In this document: positions 13,809 through 21,773 of the stretch, piece by piece | How positions within the stretch are numbered: the stretch's first letter is position 1 | Layout: each line of letters begins with the position of its first letter | NCBI GenBank assembly: GCA_949293265.1 | Contig: CASFCK010000011.1 | Span: 1-44,506 of the forward strand | Length of the DNA stretch: 44,506 nt | Direction: 5' to 3' | Source: an uncultured bacterium | GTDB taxonomy: Bacteria > Bacillota_I > Bacilli_A > Acholeplasmatales > Anaeroplasmataceae | Position numbers and translations under genes: made by a program | Notes under the pieces: generated by a model | What the model was told of the DNA's origin: nothing | The model's database searches: none | The model's input: the letters and a program-made list of their open reading frames with translations, nothing else

Positions 13809-14012
13809 GTGTCAAGTTTTGTTAAAATCAAAAAACCTTATAGAAAATATAATAATAGATTTAAAGGTGCTAAATCTAAAATATATACTATTAGGTTAAG
13901 AGATAATGAATTTGAGGTTATAACTAAAGCTAGTAAAAAACTTGACACAAAATTCTCCACATTTATAAAATATTTTGCAATAGAAGCATCTAAGCAAATA
14001 AACGAGGATTAA
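13809..14012 (+). CDS. Ribbon-helix-helix-like DNA-binding protein, GTG start
   Basis: 67 codons from GTG 13809, chosen for AAGGAGAA just upstream. Residues about 26-60 (YTIRLRDNEFEVITKASKKL...FSTFIKYFAIEA) have the strand-helix-helix pattern of RHH/MobC-like regulators; the N-terminus is basic. It lies directly before the helicase gene. A candidate promoter for the helicase is inside its 3' end, so it could regulate its own downstream genes. Confidence 0.65.
   Translation: MSSFVKIKKPYRKYNNRFKGAKSKIYTIRLRDNEFEVITKASKKLDTKFSTFIKYFAIEASKQINED
13942..13969 (+). promoter_or_regulatory. Sigma-70-type promoter, rightward
   Basis: TTGACA (13942-13947), a 16-nt spacer and TATAAA (13964-13969) inside the RHH-like gene, 45 nt before the helicase start. 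An 11 of 12 consensus match is notable even in AT-rich DNA. It probably adds expression of the helicase-polymerase block. Confidence 0.5.
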
Positions 14013-14013
14013 A

Positions 14014-15339
14014 ATGGAATTTGATGAAAAACAATTAAAAGCAATTAATCTTTGTTCTGATATGAGTAAAAGAATTGTTGCTGTAACTGGTGAAGCTGGT
14101 ACTGGTAAAACTACAATTATTAAAGAAGTTTATAAAAGATTTGTAGATTATATAGAAAATAATAAAGATTTATTTGGAATTAAGAAAACTGATCCAGTTA
14201 TTAATGAAGATTTTATTGTTTTAGTTGCACCAACTGGTAAAGCTGCAAAAAGAATTTATGAAGCTACTGGAATTCCTGCTATGACTATTCATAGATTATT
14301 AGAATATCCATCACCGGGAGAAGTTGATGAAGATACTGGTAAACCTATTACATCAACATCACCAAAAAGAGATAGAAAAAATCCTATTAAACAAAAAATT
14401 GTTTTATGTGATGAATATGCAATGGTAAGTTATGAATTACATAGAAATTTAATTGATGCTTTACCTCGTGGTGGTGTAATTAGAATGTTTGGAGATTGTA
14501 ATCAATTAGAACCGATTGAAGAAAGTAAAGTTCTAAAAAATAAACCATCACAATTTCAGGAAATGTTAATTAAATTTCCATGTGTTATATTAGATCAAAT
14601 ACATAGACAAGAAAATGGATCAAGTATTATTGAGAATTCTCATAATATTAACAGAGGTTTAATGCCAAAACGTACTGATGATTTTAAATTATATTTTACT
14701 AATGAAAAACTTTATCCAACTACAATTATTTCTAAAATATTAGAAGAAGATGAAGGTTATTATACATCTGAAAAACAAATTATTTCACCAACTAAAAAGA
14801 GTTGGATTGGTACAGATAAATTAAATAGTATGATACAATTAAAAAGATTTTCTGAACTTTATGATGAAGGTTATCCGATAGATAGACATAAATGGAGTTT
14901 AATTCAAGATTTTAGATTATTTATTGGTGATAAAATAATTTTTTGTAAAAATAATTATAATTTAGGAATTTTTAATGGAGAAACTGGTATTGTTATTAAT
15001 GCAGATAGATATGGAGATGTTGTTGTAGATTTTGGTGATAAAATTGTAACAATTCCTAATAAACAACAAATAGTTTTGTATGGAAAAACTGTAGAATATA
15101 ATCCACAAAAAGATATTGAATTAGCTTATGTAATTACTACACATAAATCACAAGGATCTGAATATAAAGAAGTTATTTATGTTATAGATAGAAGTGCAAT
15201 TTATATGTGCAGTAGAAAAAATTTATATACTGCTGTTACAAGAGCAAAACAAAAAGTAAATATTATTTCAGATCAAAGAACTTTAATATTTGCTTTGAAA
15301 AATGTTGTTAATCCATATTGTGCAAAAGGAGCAAATTAA
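14014..15339 (+). CDS. RecD/Dda-like SF1 helicase
   Basis: 441 codons; the start is placed by CGAGGAT upstream. Walker A GEAGTGKT is at residues 26-33, APTGKAAKRI (motif Ia) near residue 75, CDEYAMVS (motif II) near residue 134, FGDCNQLEPI (motif III), then ITTHKSQGSEY (motif V) and LYTAVTRAKQKV (motif VI) near the end. This set is typical of SF1B RecD2/Dda helicases, which move 5' to 3' and assist phage replication and recombination. The short length is like Dda rather than bacterial RecD. Confidence 0.88.
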   Translation: MEFDEKQLKAINLCSDMSKRIVAVTGEAGTGKTTIIKEVYKRFVDYIENNKDLFGIKKTDPVINEDFIVLVAPTGKAAKRIYEATGIPAMTIHRLLEYPSPGEVDEDTGKPITSTSPKRDRKNPIKQKIVLCDEYAMVSYELHRNLIDALPRGGVIRMFGDCNQLEPIEESKVLKNKPSQFQEMLIKFPCVILDQIHRQENGSSIIENSHNINRGLMPKRTDDFKLYFTNEKLYPTTIISKILEEDEGYYTSEKQIISPTKKSWIGTDKLNSMIQLKRFSELYDEGYPIDRHKWSLIQDFRLFIGDKIIFCKNNYNLGIFNGETGIVINADRYGDVVVDFGDKIVTIPNKQQIVLYGKTVEYNPQKDIELAYVITTHKSQGSEYKEVIYVIDRSAIYMCSRKNLYTAVTRAKQKVNIISDQRTLIFALKNVVNPYCAKGAN

Positions 15340-15683
15340 TGAAACTTTATATTATAAGAAATGCTGATAAAGATATTCAGTTAGTTACATTTAATTCTGA
15401 TGATGCTATTGAATTTTTAAGTAATAACAATGGTTTTCATTCTATACAATTTGATGTAGATTTACCAGAAACTAATCTAAAATCTATTACAAATTTTAAT
15501 GAAAAAACTTATTCACCATTACATTATAATTCAACAATTAATTTTGGAATTCATAAAGGTAAAATTGTTGGAGATTTAATTATTAGTCACCCAGATTATC
15601 TAAAATGGGCCATGGATAATATTAATTTGAAATTAGATGAAGATTGTCTTGATCTATTGCAACAAAAATTAGGAGAAAAGTGA
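15339..15683 (+). CDS. DUF3820 / ExoX C-terminal-like protein
   Basis: 114 residues; ATG 15339 overlaps the helicase stop by one base and has AAAGGAG upstream. The C-terminal part (INFGIHKGKIVGDLIISHPDYLKWAMDNI) is the module FG-x-x-KGK-x-x-x-x-I...P-x-YL-x-W found at the end of exonuclease X and in stand-alone DUF3820 proteins. No DEDD nuclease domain is present here. It probably has an auxiliary DNA-related role; the activity is not known. Confidence 0.65.
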   Translation: MKLYIIRNADKDIQLVTFNSDDAIEFLSNNNGFHSIQFDVDLPETNLKSITNFNEKTYSPLHYNSTINFGIHKGKIVGDLIISHPDYLKWAMDNINLKLDEDCLDLLQQKLGEK

Positions 15684-16066
15684 TGTTACAATTAAAAATG
15701 TCTGATATTAATAGCTATAAATTTGATTATAATTTAAGAAGAATTCATGAATATTTATTTGATGATACAAATTTGAAATCACAAATGAAAAAATATACAG
15801 AAGAATATAAAGAATTTGAAAATGCTAAGAATAGAGAAGAAAGAATTGAAGAATTAGCTGATTGTTATATTGTAGCTATTGGTATTGAAAGATTTGATTA
15901 TTCATTTGGTACTATTCTTAAAGATCATATAAAAAATATTGCAAAAGTTTTTGAAATTAGTGAAGAAGAATTTTATGTTGCTATTGTAGAAAAAACTAAA
16001 AAGTTGCAAGAAAGAGTCTGGGATAGAGATAATGAAGGATACTATAAACACAGAGATAGTGAATGA
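15683..16066 (+). CDS. MazG-like nucleotide pyrophosphohydrolase
   Basis: 127 residues from ATG 15683 (AGGAG upstream; TGATG overlap with the preceding stop). KKYTEEYKEFEN followed by RIEELADCYIV gives the E-x-x-E...E-x-x-D metal-binding pattern of all-alpha NTP pyrophosphohydrolases, and the ending KLQERVWDRDNEGYY resembles DUF550/MazG-like phage enzymes. It would hydrolyse (d)NTPs or alarmone-type nucleotides during nucleotide pool remodelling. It overlaps the next gene by 35 nt. Confidence 0.7.
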   Translation: MLQLKMSDINSYKFDYNLRRIHEYLFDDTNLKSQMKKYTEEYKEFENAKNREERIEELADCYIVAIGIERFDYSFGTILKDHIKNIAKVFEISEEEFYVAIVEKTKKLQERVWDRDNEGYYKHRDSE

Positions 16067-16256
16067 TTATAAATATGTAATAACTGATTATAAATTACAT
16101 AAATTTATTCCGATAGCTAAATATATAAATAAAGATAAAGTATATTATATTTATCAATTAGAAAATGATTTAGCTATTAATATAAATAATTGTAAATTAT
16201 TTGAAAATACTTCAACACTTCTTAAATATATTGGAGAATTTTTATGCCAGATATGA
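16032..16256 (+). CDS. Hypothetical protein between MazG-like and polymerase genes
   Basis: 74 codons from ATG 16032, embedded at both ends in neighbouring genes (35 and 13 nt). The binding site is weak, so coupling to the upstream gene is likely. Beta-rich and Tyr/Ile/Lys-rich. Family not recognised. Confidence 0.5.
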   Translation: MKDTINTEIVNDYKYVITDYKLHKFIPIAKYINKDKVYYIYQLENDLAININNCKLFENTSTLLKYIGEFLCQI

Positions 16257-18715
16257 AAAAGTTACAACATATTGCTCAATCTGTTGGTCAAATTATTGAA
16301 TGTGGTTCATGTGGTAATCCAAATGCTGAAATTGCTATAATAATTGATTGTCCTAGTGAAAATGATATTAAAATTAATTTACCATTATCTACAACTAATG
16401 GATCAATGTTATTTAAAATATTAGAAAAGTATAATATTTTTCGTAAAGATGTATATATTACTTGTGCATTTAAAAGAAAAATTCCATTAATTGTTGATAA
16501 GTATAAAGCAGATGGTACAGAATTATTAAATTGGAAAACAATTTTAGAATTAGAATTACAAGAATTACCAAATCTTAAATATATTTTGTGTTTAGGTAAG
16601 TATGGTTTACAATTATTAACAAATGAAAGAAGTATTGATAACTGGAGAGGTTCAGTTTTATCATATACTAATTCACATAATAACAAAACTTATCAAGTTT
16701 TATATACTTATAATCCATTTATGATATTTAGAGAACCAAAATGGGAAGTAATTTTTAAGTTTGATTTATATAAATTTTATTTATTAGTAAATAATAAATA
16801 TTATCCACATAAAATTAATGCATTAATTAATCCATCTTATATAGATGCATTAAAATTTATTTATAAAATGCAAAATGATAGAAAACCTTTTGCATTGGAT
16901 ATTGAAACTATTGGTAATGAGATGTGCTGTATAGGTTTAGCTAATGACATTCATGAAGGTATGTGTATAAATTTTAGAACATTAGATAAAAATACTTATA
17001 CAGTTGAACAAGAAATTAATTTAAGAAAAGCATTTTGTAGATTATTAACTGATCCAAATAGTTATATAGTTACACAAAACGGATCATTTGATGATAGCTG
17101 GTTAGCTTTTAAAGATAGATTTCCAGTATTTAAATGTAGTTTTGATACATTATTAGCACACCATTGTTTATATCCAAGACAACCACATAATTTAGGATTT
17201 TTAACTTCAATTTATACTACACACCCATTTTATAAAGATGATGGTAAAACTTGGAAAGAAGGTGGTAACATTAATCAATATTGGGAATATAATGTTAAAG
17301 ATGTTTGTATAACTTTGGCTTGTTTTTATAAATTAAAAGAAGAACTTAAACAACAAAATTTAGATAATTTCTTTTATAATCATGTTATGCGATTACAGCC
17401 ACACTTAGTTAATATGTGTGTTCAAGGTGTTAAGATTGATACGTCATTAAAAGAAAAAATTAATGAAGAATTAAAACAAGATATTGCAGATATTAAAAAT
17501 AAATTCATTAAAAAATGTGCAGAATTATTTACTATTGATACTTTTGAAGATTTTAATATGAATTCTCCTAAAGATATGGGTATGTTAATTTATGGATTTA
17601 TGAAAATACCTAACTTTAATAAAGATAAAAGAAAAGTTGATGAAGAAACTTTACAAATATTCTTAAATAGAGAGGATATTCGTGAAGATTATAAAGAAAT
17701 TATTAGATTATATTTACAATATAAGAAAGAAGTTAAATTTCATTCAACTTATGTAGAAACAAAAATTGATGATGATGATAGAATTCGTTGTGAATATAAA
17801 CAATATGGTACAATTTCTGCTCCAGGTCGTTTAAGTTCATGTGCAGTTTTGTGGGGAAGTGGTGCAAATTTACAAAATCAACCACAAAGAGCACAATCAA
17901 TGTTTGTTGCTGATAAAGGTTATGGTTTATTATACTTTGACTTGAAACAAGCAGAAGCAAAAATTGTTGCATATGGTTGGAATGTTACAAAATTAAAAGA
18001 AGCATTTATGAAAGCTGCTAAAGATCCAAACATGGATATTCACAGAATGAACGCAAGTGCTATATTTAAAGTACCTTATGATCAAATTCCAAGTTATGAT
18101 AGATTAACTTTTGGTAAAACAACTGATGATCCAAATAAAGATGGTGAAATTACTTTAAGATTTTTAGGTAAAAAATGTGTACATGGTTTAAACTATCGTA
18201 TGCAACCTGATAAGTTAAGTTTAACTACTGGAATTCCATTAAAATTAGCAAAAGAAGCATATGCATCTTATCATGCAGTTTATCCAGAAATTAAACAAGC
18301 GTGGAATAGAACTATTAATGAAGTAAGAAAAAATAAATGTTTATATAACTTTATGGGTAGAAGATTATACTTTCTTGAACCATTAACAGATACAAACATG
18401 GATTCAATTATTGCATTTGTACCACAATCAACTATTGGTGATTATGTTTCATCAATAATTGCAGATGTTGAAGAAGATATTGATTTTCCAAAAGATAAAG
18501 CTAGATGTTTACTAAATATTCATGATGCTTTAATATTCTTATATAGATTAGATGTTGAAGATTTAATGATGAAGTTAGTTTGGAAACATGCTAATAAACC
18601 GATTTTGATAAATGGTGAAGAAGTTGTAATTGGAATGGATTTCAAAAAAGGTTATCCTGACGAAAATGGTGTAATTCGTTGGTCAACATTAAAAGGAGTT
18701 GATTATAATGGGTAG
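16244..18715 (+). CDS. Family A DNA polymerase with N-terminal UDG-like domain
   Basis: 823 codons with TGGAG upstream. Residues about 10-190 follow the family-4 uracil-DNA glycosylase layout (NIFRKDVYITCAFKRKIP, LKYILCLGKYGLQLL, NWRGSV, TYNPFMIFREP), but GEAPG is replaced by DCPSE and the HPS histidine by Asn, so glycosylase activity is doubtful. Residues about 215-370 are a 3'-5' exonuclease: LDIET, NGSFDDSW and YNVKDV. Polymerase motif A is FDLKQAEAKI (about 565), motif B GKKCVHGLNY (about 643) and motif C NIHDAL (about 759), where the usual Glu after Asp is Ala. This is the replicative polymerase of the phage. Confidence 0.9.
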   Translation: MPDMKKLQHIAQSVGQIIECGSCGNPNAEIAIIIDCPSENDIKINLPLSTTNGSMLFKILEKYNIFRKDVYITCAFKRKIPLIVDKYKADGTELLNWKTILELELQELPNLKYILCLGKYGLQLLTNERSIDNWRGSVLSYTNSHNNKTYQVLYTYNPFMIFREPKWEVIFKFDLYKFYLLVNNKYYPHKINALINPSYIDALKFIYKMQNDRKPFALDIETIGNEMCCIGLANDIHEGMCINFRTLDKNTYTVEQEINLRKAFCRLLTDPNSYIVTQNGSFDDSWLAFKDRFPVFKCSFDTLLAHHCLYPRQPHNLGFLTSIYTTHPFYKDDGKTWKEGGNINQYWEYNVKDVCITLACFYKLKEELKQQNLDNFFYNHVMRLQPHLVNMCVQGVKIDTSLKEKINEELKQDIADIKNKFIKKCAELFTIDTFEDFNMNSPKDMGMLIYGFMKIPNFNKDKRKVDEETLQIFLNREDIREDYKEIIRLYLQYKKEVKFHSTYVETKIDDDDRIRCEYKQYGTISAPGRLSSCAVLWGSGANLQNQPQRAQSMFVADKGYGLLYFDLKQAEAKIVAYGWNVTKLKEAFMKAAKDPNMDIHRMNASAIFKVPYDQIPSYDRLTFGKTTDDPNKDGEITLRFLGKKCVHGLNYRMQPDKLSLTTGIPLKLAKEAYASYHAVYPEIKQAWNRTINEVRKNKCLYNFMGRRLYFLEPLTDTNMDSIIAFVPQSTIGDYVSSIIADVEEDIDFPKDKARCLLNIHDALIFLYRLDVEDLMMKLVWKHANKPILINGEEVVIGMDFKKGYPDENGVIRWSTLKGVDYNG
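16801..16809 (+). other. DnaA box in polymerase gene
   Basis: A perfect TTATCCACA match, here encoding part of YYPHK. Isolated; listed because perfect boxes are more frequent in this window than base composition suggests. Confidence 0.3.
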
Positions 18716-19133
18716 AAGATCTAATGAAGAAATTAATAATTTTATAAAAGTATCAATAGAAAATGAATTTTATGAATTATTAACAGAAGAAGAATTTAAT
18801 AAAATAAATAATCTTTATAAATTTATGAAAATTAGAAATAATTTTTATGATAGAAAAAGAAATAAAGTAGTATGTTCTTTAATTAAAGGTTATTTATCTA
18901 ATGAAAATAGTTATAAATTTTCTTTAAATTGGTTAAAGAAAGAATTATTTTGTACAAATTCTAAAACTTTATTAGATGTTGTTAAAAATAATCCAAAGTT
19001 ATTAAAAATTAAAGCAGAATATGATCATAAACTTTTAATGGATAGAAATAAATTACTAAATTCTTTACAAAAATATGTAAATTTAGGAGAAAATGTGCAT
19101 GAAGAAGGATTGGAAGAAGTTAATCAAGAATGA
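18708..19133 (+). CDS. Hypothetical replication-region protein
   Basis: 141 residues; ATG 18708 chosen for AAAGGAG upstream (the frame also has a TTG at 18699). Basic and helical (MGRRSNEEINNF...), with no recognised motif. Its position between polymerase and primase-helicase genes, with overlaps on both sides, suggests a replication accessory such as a loader or primase partner, but this is inference. Confidence 0.55.
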   Translation: MGRRSNEEINNFIKVSIENEFYELLTEEEFNKINNLYKFMKIRNNFYDRKRNKVVCSLIKGYLSNENSYKFSLNWLKKELFCTNSKTLLDVVKNNPKLLKIKAEYDHKLLMDRNKLLNSLQKYVNLGENVHEEGLEEVNQE

Positions 19134-20349
19134 TACGTTTATTTATCATTATTTAGATTATTGTGAGAATTTAGAAACAGCACAAGATTTTGATTTATGG
19201 GGAGCAATTTGGAATTTATCTTTAATTTGTAATAGAAATGTTAAAATTAATAGACCAAATTCACCATTATATCCTAATTTTTATATAACATTTATAGCAG
19301 ATAGTGGTATAGCTAGAAAATCTACTGCAATTAATTTAGCATTATCAATTAATAATGATTTATTAGATGAAATTACAGATAAAGTTAATATATTAACTGC
19401 ACAAAGTTCTACATCTAAATTTAATTTTGTATTAACTAAATCATCTAATATAAATAAAAATTGTATTATTGGTATAAATTGTCCAGAATTTATTACATTT
19501 TATAAAAATAAAAATATTATAGAATGTTTTACAGATTTATATGATTGTCCAGATGAAAGGAAAGGTTATGGAACATTTACAAATGGAGATATTAATATAT
19601 GCAATGTGTTTATTAGTAGTTTGTCAGGTAGCACTCCAAATTATTACTTTAAGGCAATTAGTAAAGATGAAATTGAAGGTGGATTTACATCAAGAAACAT
19701 CATCGTTTATGCAGACAAACCAAAAAGAAGAATTGCATGGGGAACAGAATATAAAAATTATTCAACCATTATTGAAAAAGGACAAGAGATTAAACGAAGT
19801 CTTATCAATTACAAACAAGGAATTAATCTATCAACCAAAGCAATTCACAGATATACTTCGTGGTATGGAAAACGAAGATTAAGTAATGATTTATATTCTA
19901 AATCTTTTGAAGCTAGAGAACAAGATTATGTATTAAAACTTGCTTGTTTATTGGCCATTAATGAAAATTGTTTAATAATTGATGAAAATCATATAGATTT
20001 AGCTATAAAAATTATAAAATATTATAAAAATTCTGCACAAAAATTCTTTAATGATGAAGTATATGAAGATGATAATGATAAATCTTATAAAATTATTTCA
20101 AGAATTAGAGAAATTATTAAATCTAAAGCAAGTAATGGAATTAAACATAGAGATTTATATTTAAGAGTTCATAATTCATGTACATCAGATGAATTTAATT
20201 ATATAATTAATTTAATGCATGAATTAGGAATGATAGAAATGTTCCAACTTTATAATAATAAAGCAATATATTATAGAGGTACGAATAATTTATATTCAGT
20301 ACCTCTAGAAAAATTAACAAAAAGTTTAATAGAGATTGAAAATAGTTAA
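19093..20349 (+). CDS. DUF3987-like primase-helicase ATPase
   Basis: 418 codons with TTAGGAGA upstream. Early in the protein, FDLWGAIWNLSLICNRN and FYITFIADSGIARKSTAI form a Walker A variant (G-x-x-RKST) typical of phage DUF3987-type replicative helicases. INCPEFITF and NVFISSLSGSTP are the following strands; a helical C-terminal domain with SKASNGIKHRDLYLRV looks like a winged helix. No primase domain is attached. It ends the rightward operon, 3 nt before the convergent operon. Confidence 0.65.
   Translation: MCMKKDWKKLIKNDTFIYHYLDYCENLETAQDFDLWGAIWNLSLICNRNVKINRPNSPLYPNFYITFIADSGIARKSTAINLALSINNDLLDEITDKVNILTAQSSTSKFNFVLTKSSNINKNCIIGINCPEFITFYKNKNIIECFTDLYDCPDERKGYGTFTNGDINICNVFISSLSGSTPNYYFKAISKDEIEGGFTSRNIIVYADKPKRRIAWGTEYKNYSTIIEKGQEIKRSLINYKQGINLSTKAIHRYTSWYGKRRLSNDLYSKSFEAREQDYVLKLACLLAINENCLIIDENHIDLAIKIIKYYKNSAQKFFNDEVYEDDNDKSYKIISRIREIIKSKASNGIKHRDLYLRVHNSCTSDEFNYIINLMHELGMIEMFQLYNNKAIYYRGTNNLYSVPLEKLTKSLIEIENS
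20274..20307. terminator. Possible bidirectional terminator at operon junction
   Basis: TAGAGGTAC (20274-20282) and GTACCTCTA (20299-20307) form a 9-bp stem with four G-C pairs inside the last 80 nt of the rightward operon. The two convergent operons are only 3 nt apart and no other hairpin is visible at the junction. There is no good T run on either strand, so function is uncertain. Confidence 0.3.
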
Positions 20350-20352
20350 ATA

Positions 20353-21303
20353 TTATTTACGCATATTATATAGAATATCTAAATATGTATTAATACCTCT
20401 ATTTGGTTCTAATCCATCATCTTCATAAGCTGGAAAAATTTTAGAATTTTTATTAAAATATGATATATCTTCATCAGAAAAATCTCTAATTCTTTTTGGA
20501 TTAGATATATTCATCATATTTTGTTCATTTAAAGCATCAATTAATTCATTACCAGTTTTAGTATATACAGATTTATCAGGATAATTAAAATTACCAGTAG
20601 CTAATAATTTATCTACTTCATTAGTTTGATTAATATAATTAGTATTAAATTTATCTGCTAACTGTTGATTAATTAATTCTGCTTCAAGTGAATTATAAAT
20701 ATCAGAATCTTGTGGATATTTATTCATTTCACTTTTTATTGATCCATAAATACCATCATCATTTAAATCAACTAAATCATTAGATGATTTTAATTCAGGT
20801 AAATTATATTCAGAAGTAGCATAATCTTCTAATTGTTTAGATGATAATTTACTTAAATCTTTATTAAGATTACTTCTATTTACATCTTTACCAGTTAATT
20901 GATAAATTAATTCATTTACATAATAATCTTCTGCATCATTATAGCTATCAAAATTATCTAAATAATTTCTTTTAGCTAAATTTTCTGCATCTGTGTAAAT
21001 ATTTTTATAATCATCACTAGTTAAAGAATTAAATGGACGTCTTTGTGTCAATTCATAATCAATACTATCTCTAAAAGTTGATGGATAATAATTATCTTTT
21101 AATAAATTAACATTACCTTCTGCAATTTTAGCATTAATTTGTTGCTTATATTTATCAGATAATTGTTGATAATTAGGATTTAATTTATCTGAATTCATAT
21201 TTTTATTATAAGCATTAAAAAATTTCTTAAAATTTTCATCAGTTTTAAGTCTATACTCTAATCCAGATAAGACTTGTTTTAATTTATTATTAAAAGATGA
21301 CAT
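20353..21303 (-). CDS. Virion-associated or hypothetical protein, last late gene
   Basis: 316 residues; the start at 21303 is chosen because GGAGAT lies just upstream. Soluble and rich in Asp, Asn, Tyr and Leu, without membrane segments. It is the final gene of the leftward late operon after the internal virion proteins and probably travels with them. No motif recognised. Confidence 0.6.
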   Translation of the reverse strand: MSSFNNKLKQVLSGLEYRLKTDENFKKFFNAYNKNMNSDKLNPNYQQLSDKYKQQINAKIAEGNVNLLKDNYYPSTFRDSIDYELTQRRPFNSLTSDDYKNIYTDAENLAKRNYLDNFDSYNDAEDYYVNELIYQLTGKDVNRSNLNKDLSKLSSKQLEDYATSEYNLPELKSSNDLVDLNDDGIYGSIKSEMNKYPQDSDIYNSLEAELINQQLADKFNTNYINQTNEVDKLLATGNFNYPDKSVYTKTGNELIDALNEQNMMNISNPKRIRDFSDEDISYFNKNSKIFPAYEDDGLEPNRGINTYLDILYNMRK

Positions 21304-21305
21304 AA

Positions 21306-21773
21306 TTATCTCCACCATTCAGTTTGTTCATCAGGTAATTTTTGATTTTCTAATAAAATATCCATAAACATATCTTCTTCTGCTTTTTTATTTGGTTTAT
21401 TTTTAACATAAGTATTAAAGTCTTGATTATATTTATTTTTAAAATCATTATAAAAATTTTGATTACCAGATTTTATATAATCATTTTCCATTAATGAATT
21501 TAGATGAGCAAAGAAATCATTAATACTCATTTTATCTCCATGCATATATGATTCATATATATCATTTTGATAATCATAAGGATCATTTTCATCATCAGCT
21601 AATTCATCAATATATTCTCTTTCACTATCAGATAACATACTTGATGCAACATTCCAAAGTAATTCAGGATCATTATAAGGAATTTCATCTTGTAAATCTT
21701 CTGATTTTCTTCTAGCAAAATCATTTGCTTTTTTCATTTCTAATGTATTAATTGCTTCTAATAAACTATTCAT
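21306..21773 (-). CDS. Hypothetical acidic protein of virion region
   Basis: 155 codons with GGAGAAT upstream, starting inside the end of the 1520-residue gene (8-nt overlap). Strongly acidic in the middle (ELADDENDPYDYQNDIY). It may be a chaperone or assembly partner of the giant internal protein, judged only from position and size. Confidence 0.6.
   Translation of the reverse strand: MNSLLEAINTLEMKKANDFARRKSEDLQDEIPYNDPELLWNVASSMLSDSEREYIDELADDENDPYDYQNDIYESYMHGDKMSINDFFAHLNSLMENDYIKSGNQNFYNDFKNKYNQDFNTYVKNKPNKKAEEDMFMDILLENQKLPDEQTEWWR

Noticed and set aside
13565-13831. A long leftward open frame over the two small genes at 13584 and 13809.
   Set aside because: It has no ribosome binding site, runs against the operon and covers two well supported genes, so it is an antisense shadow.
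19541-19882. A second rightward frame inside the DUF3987-like gene.
   Set aside because: No suitable start site, lies fully inside a gene with clear motifs, and no typical composition.
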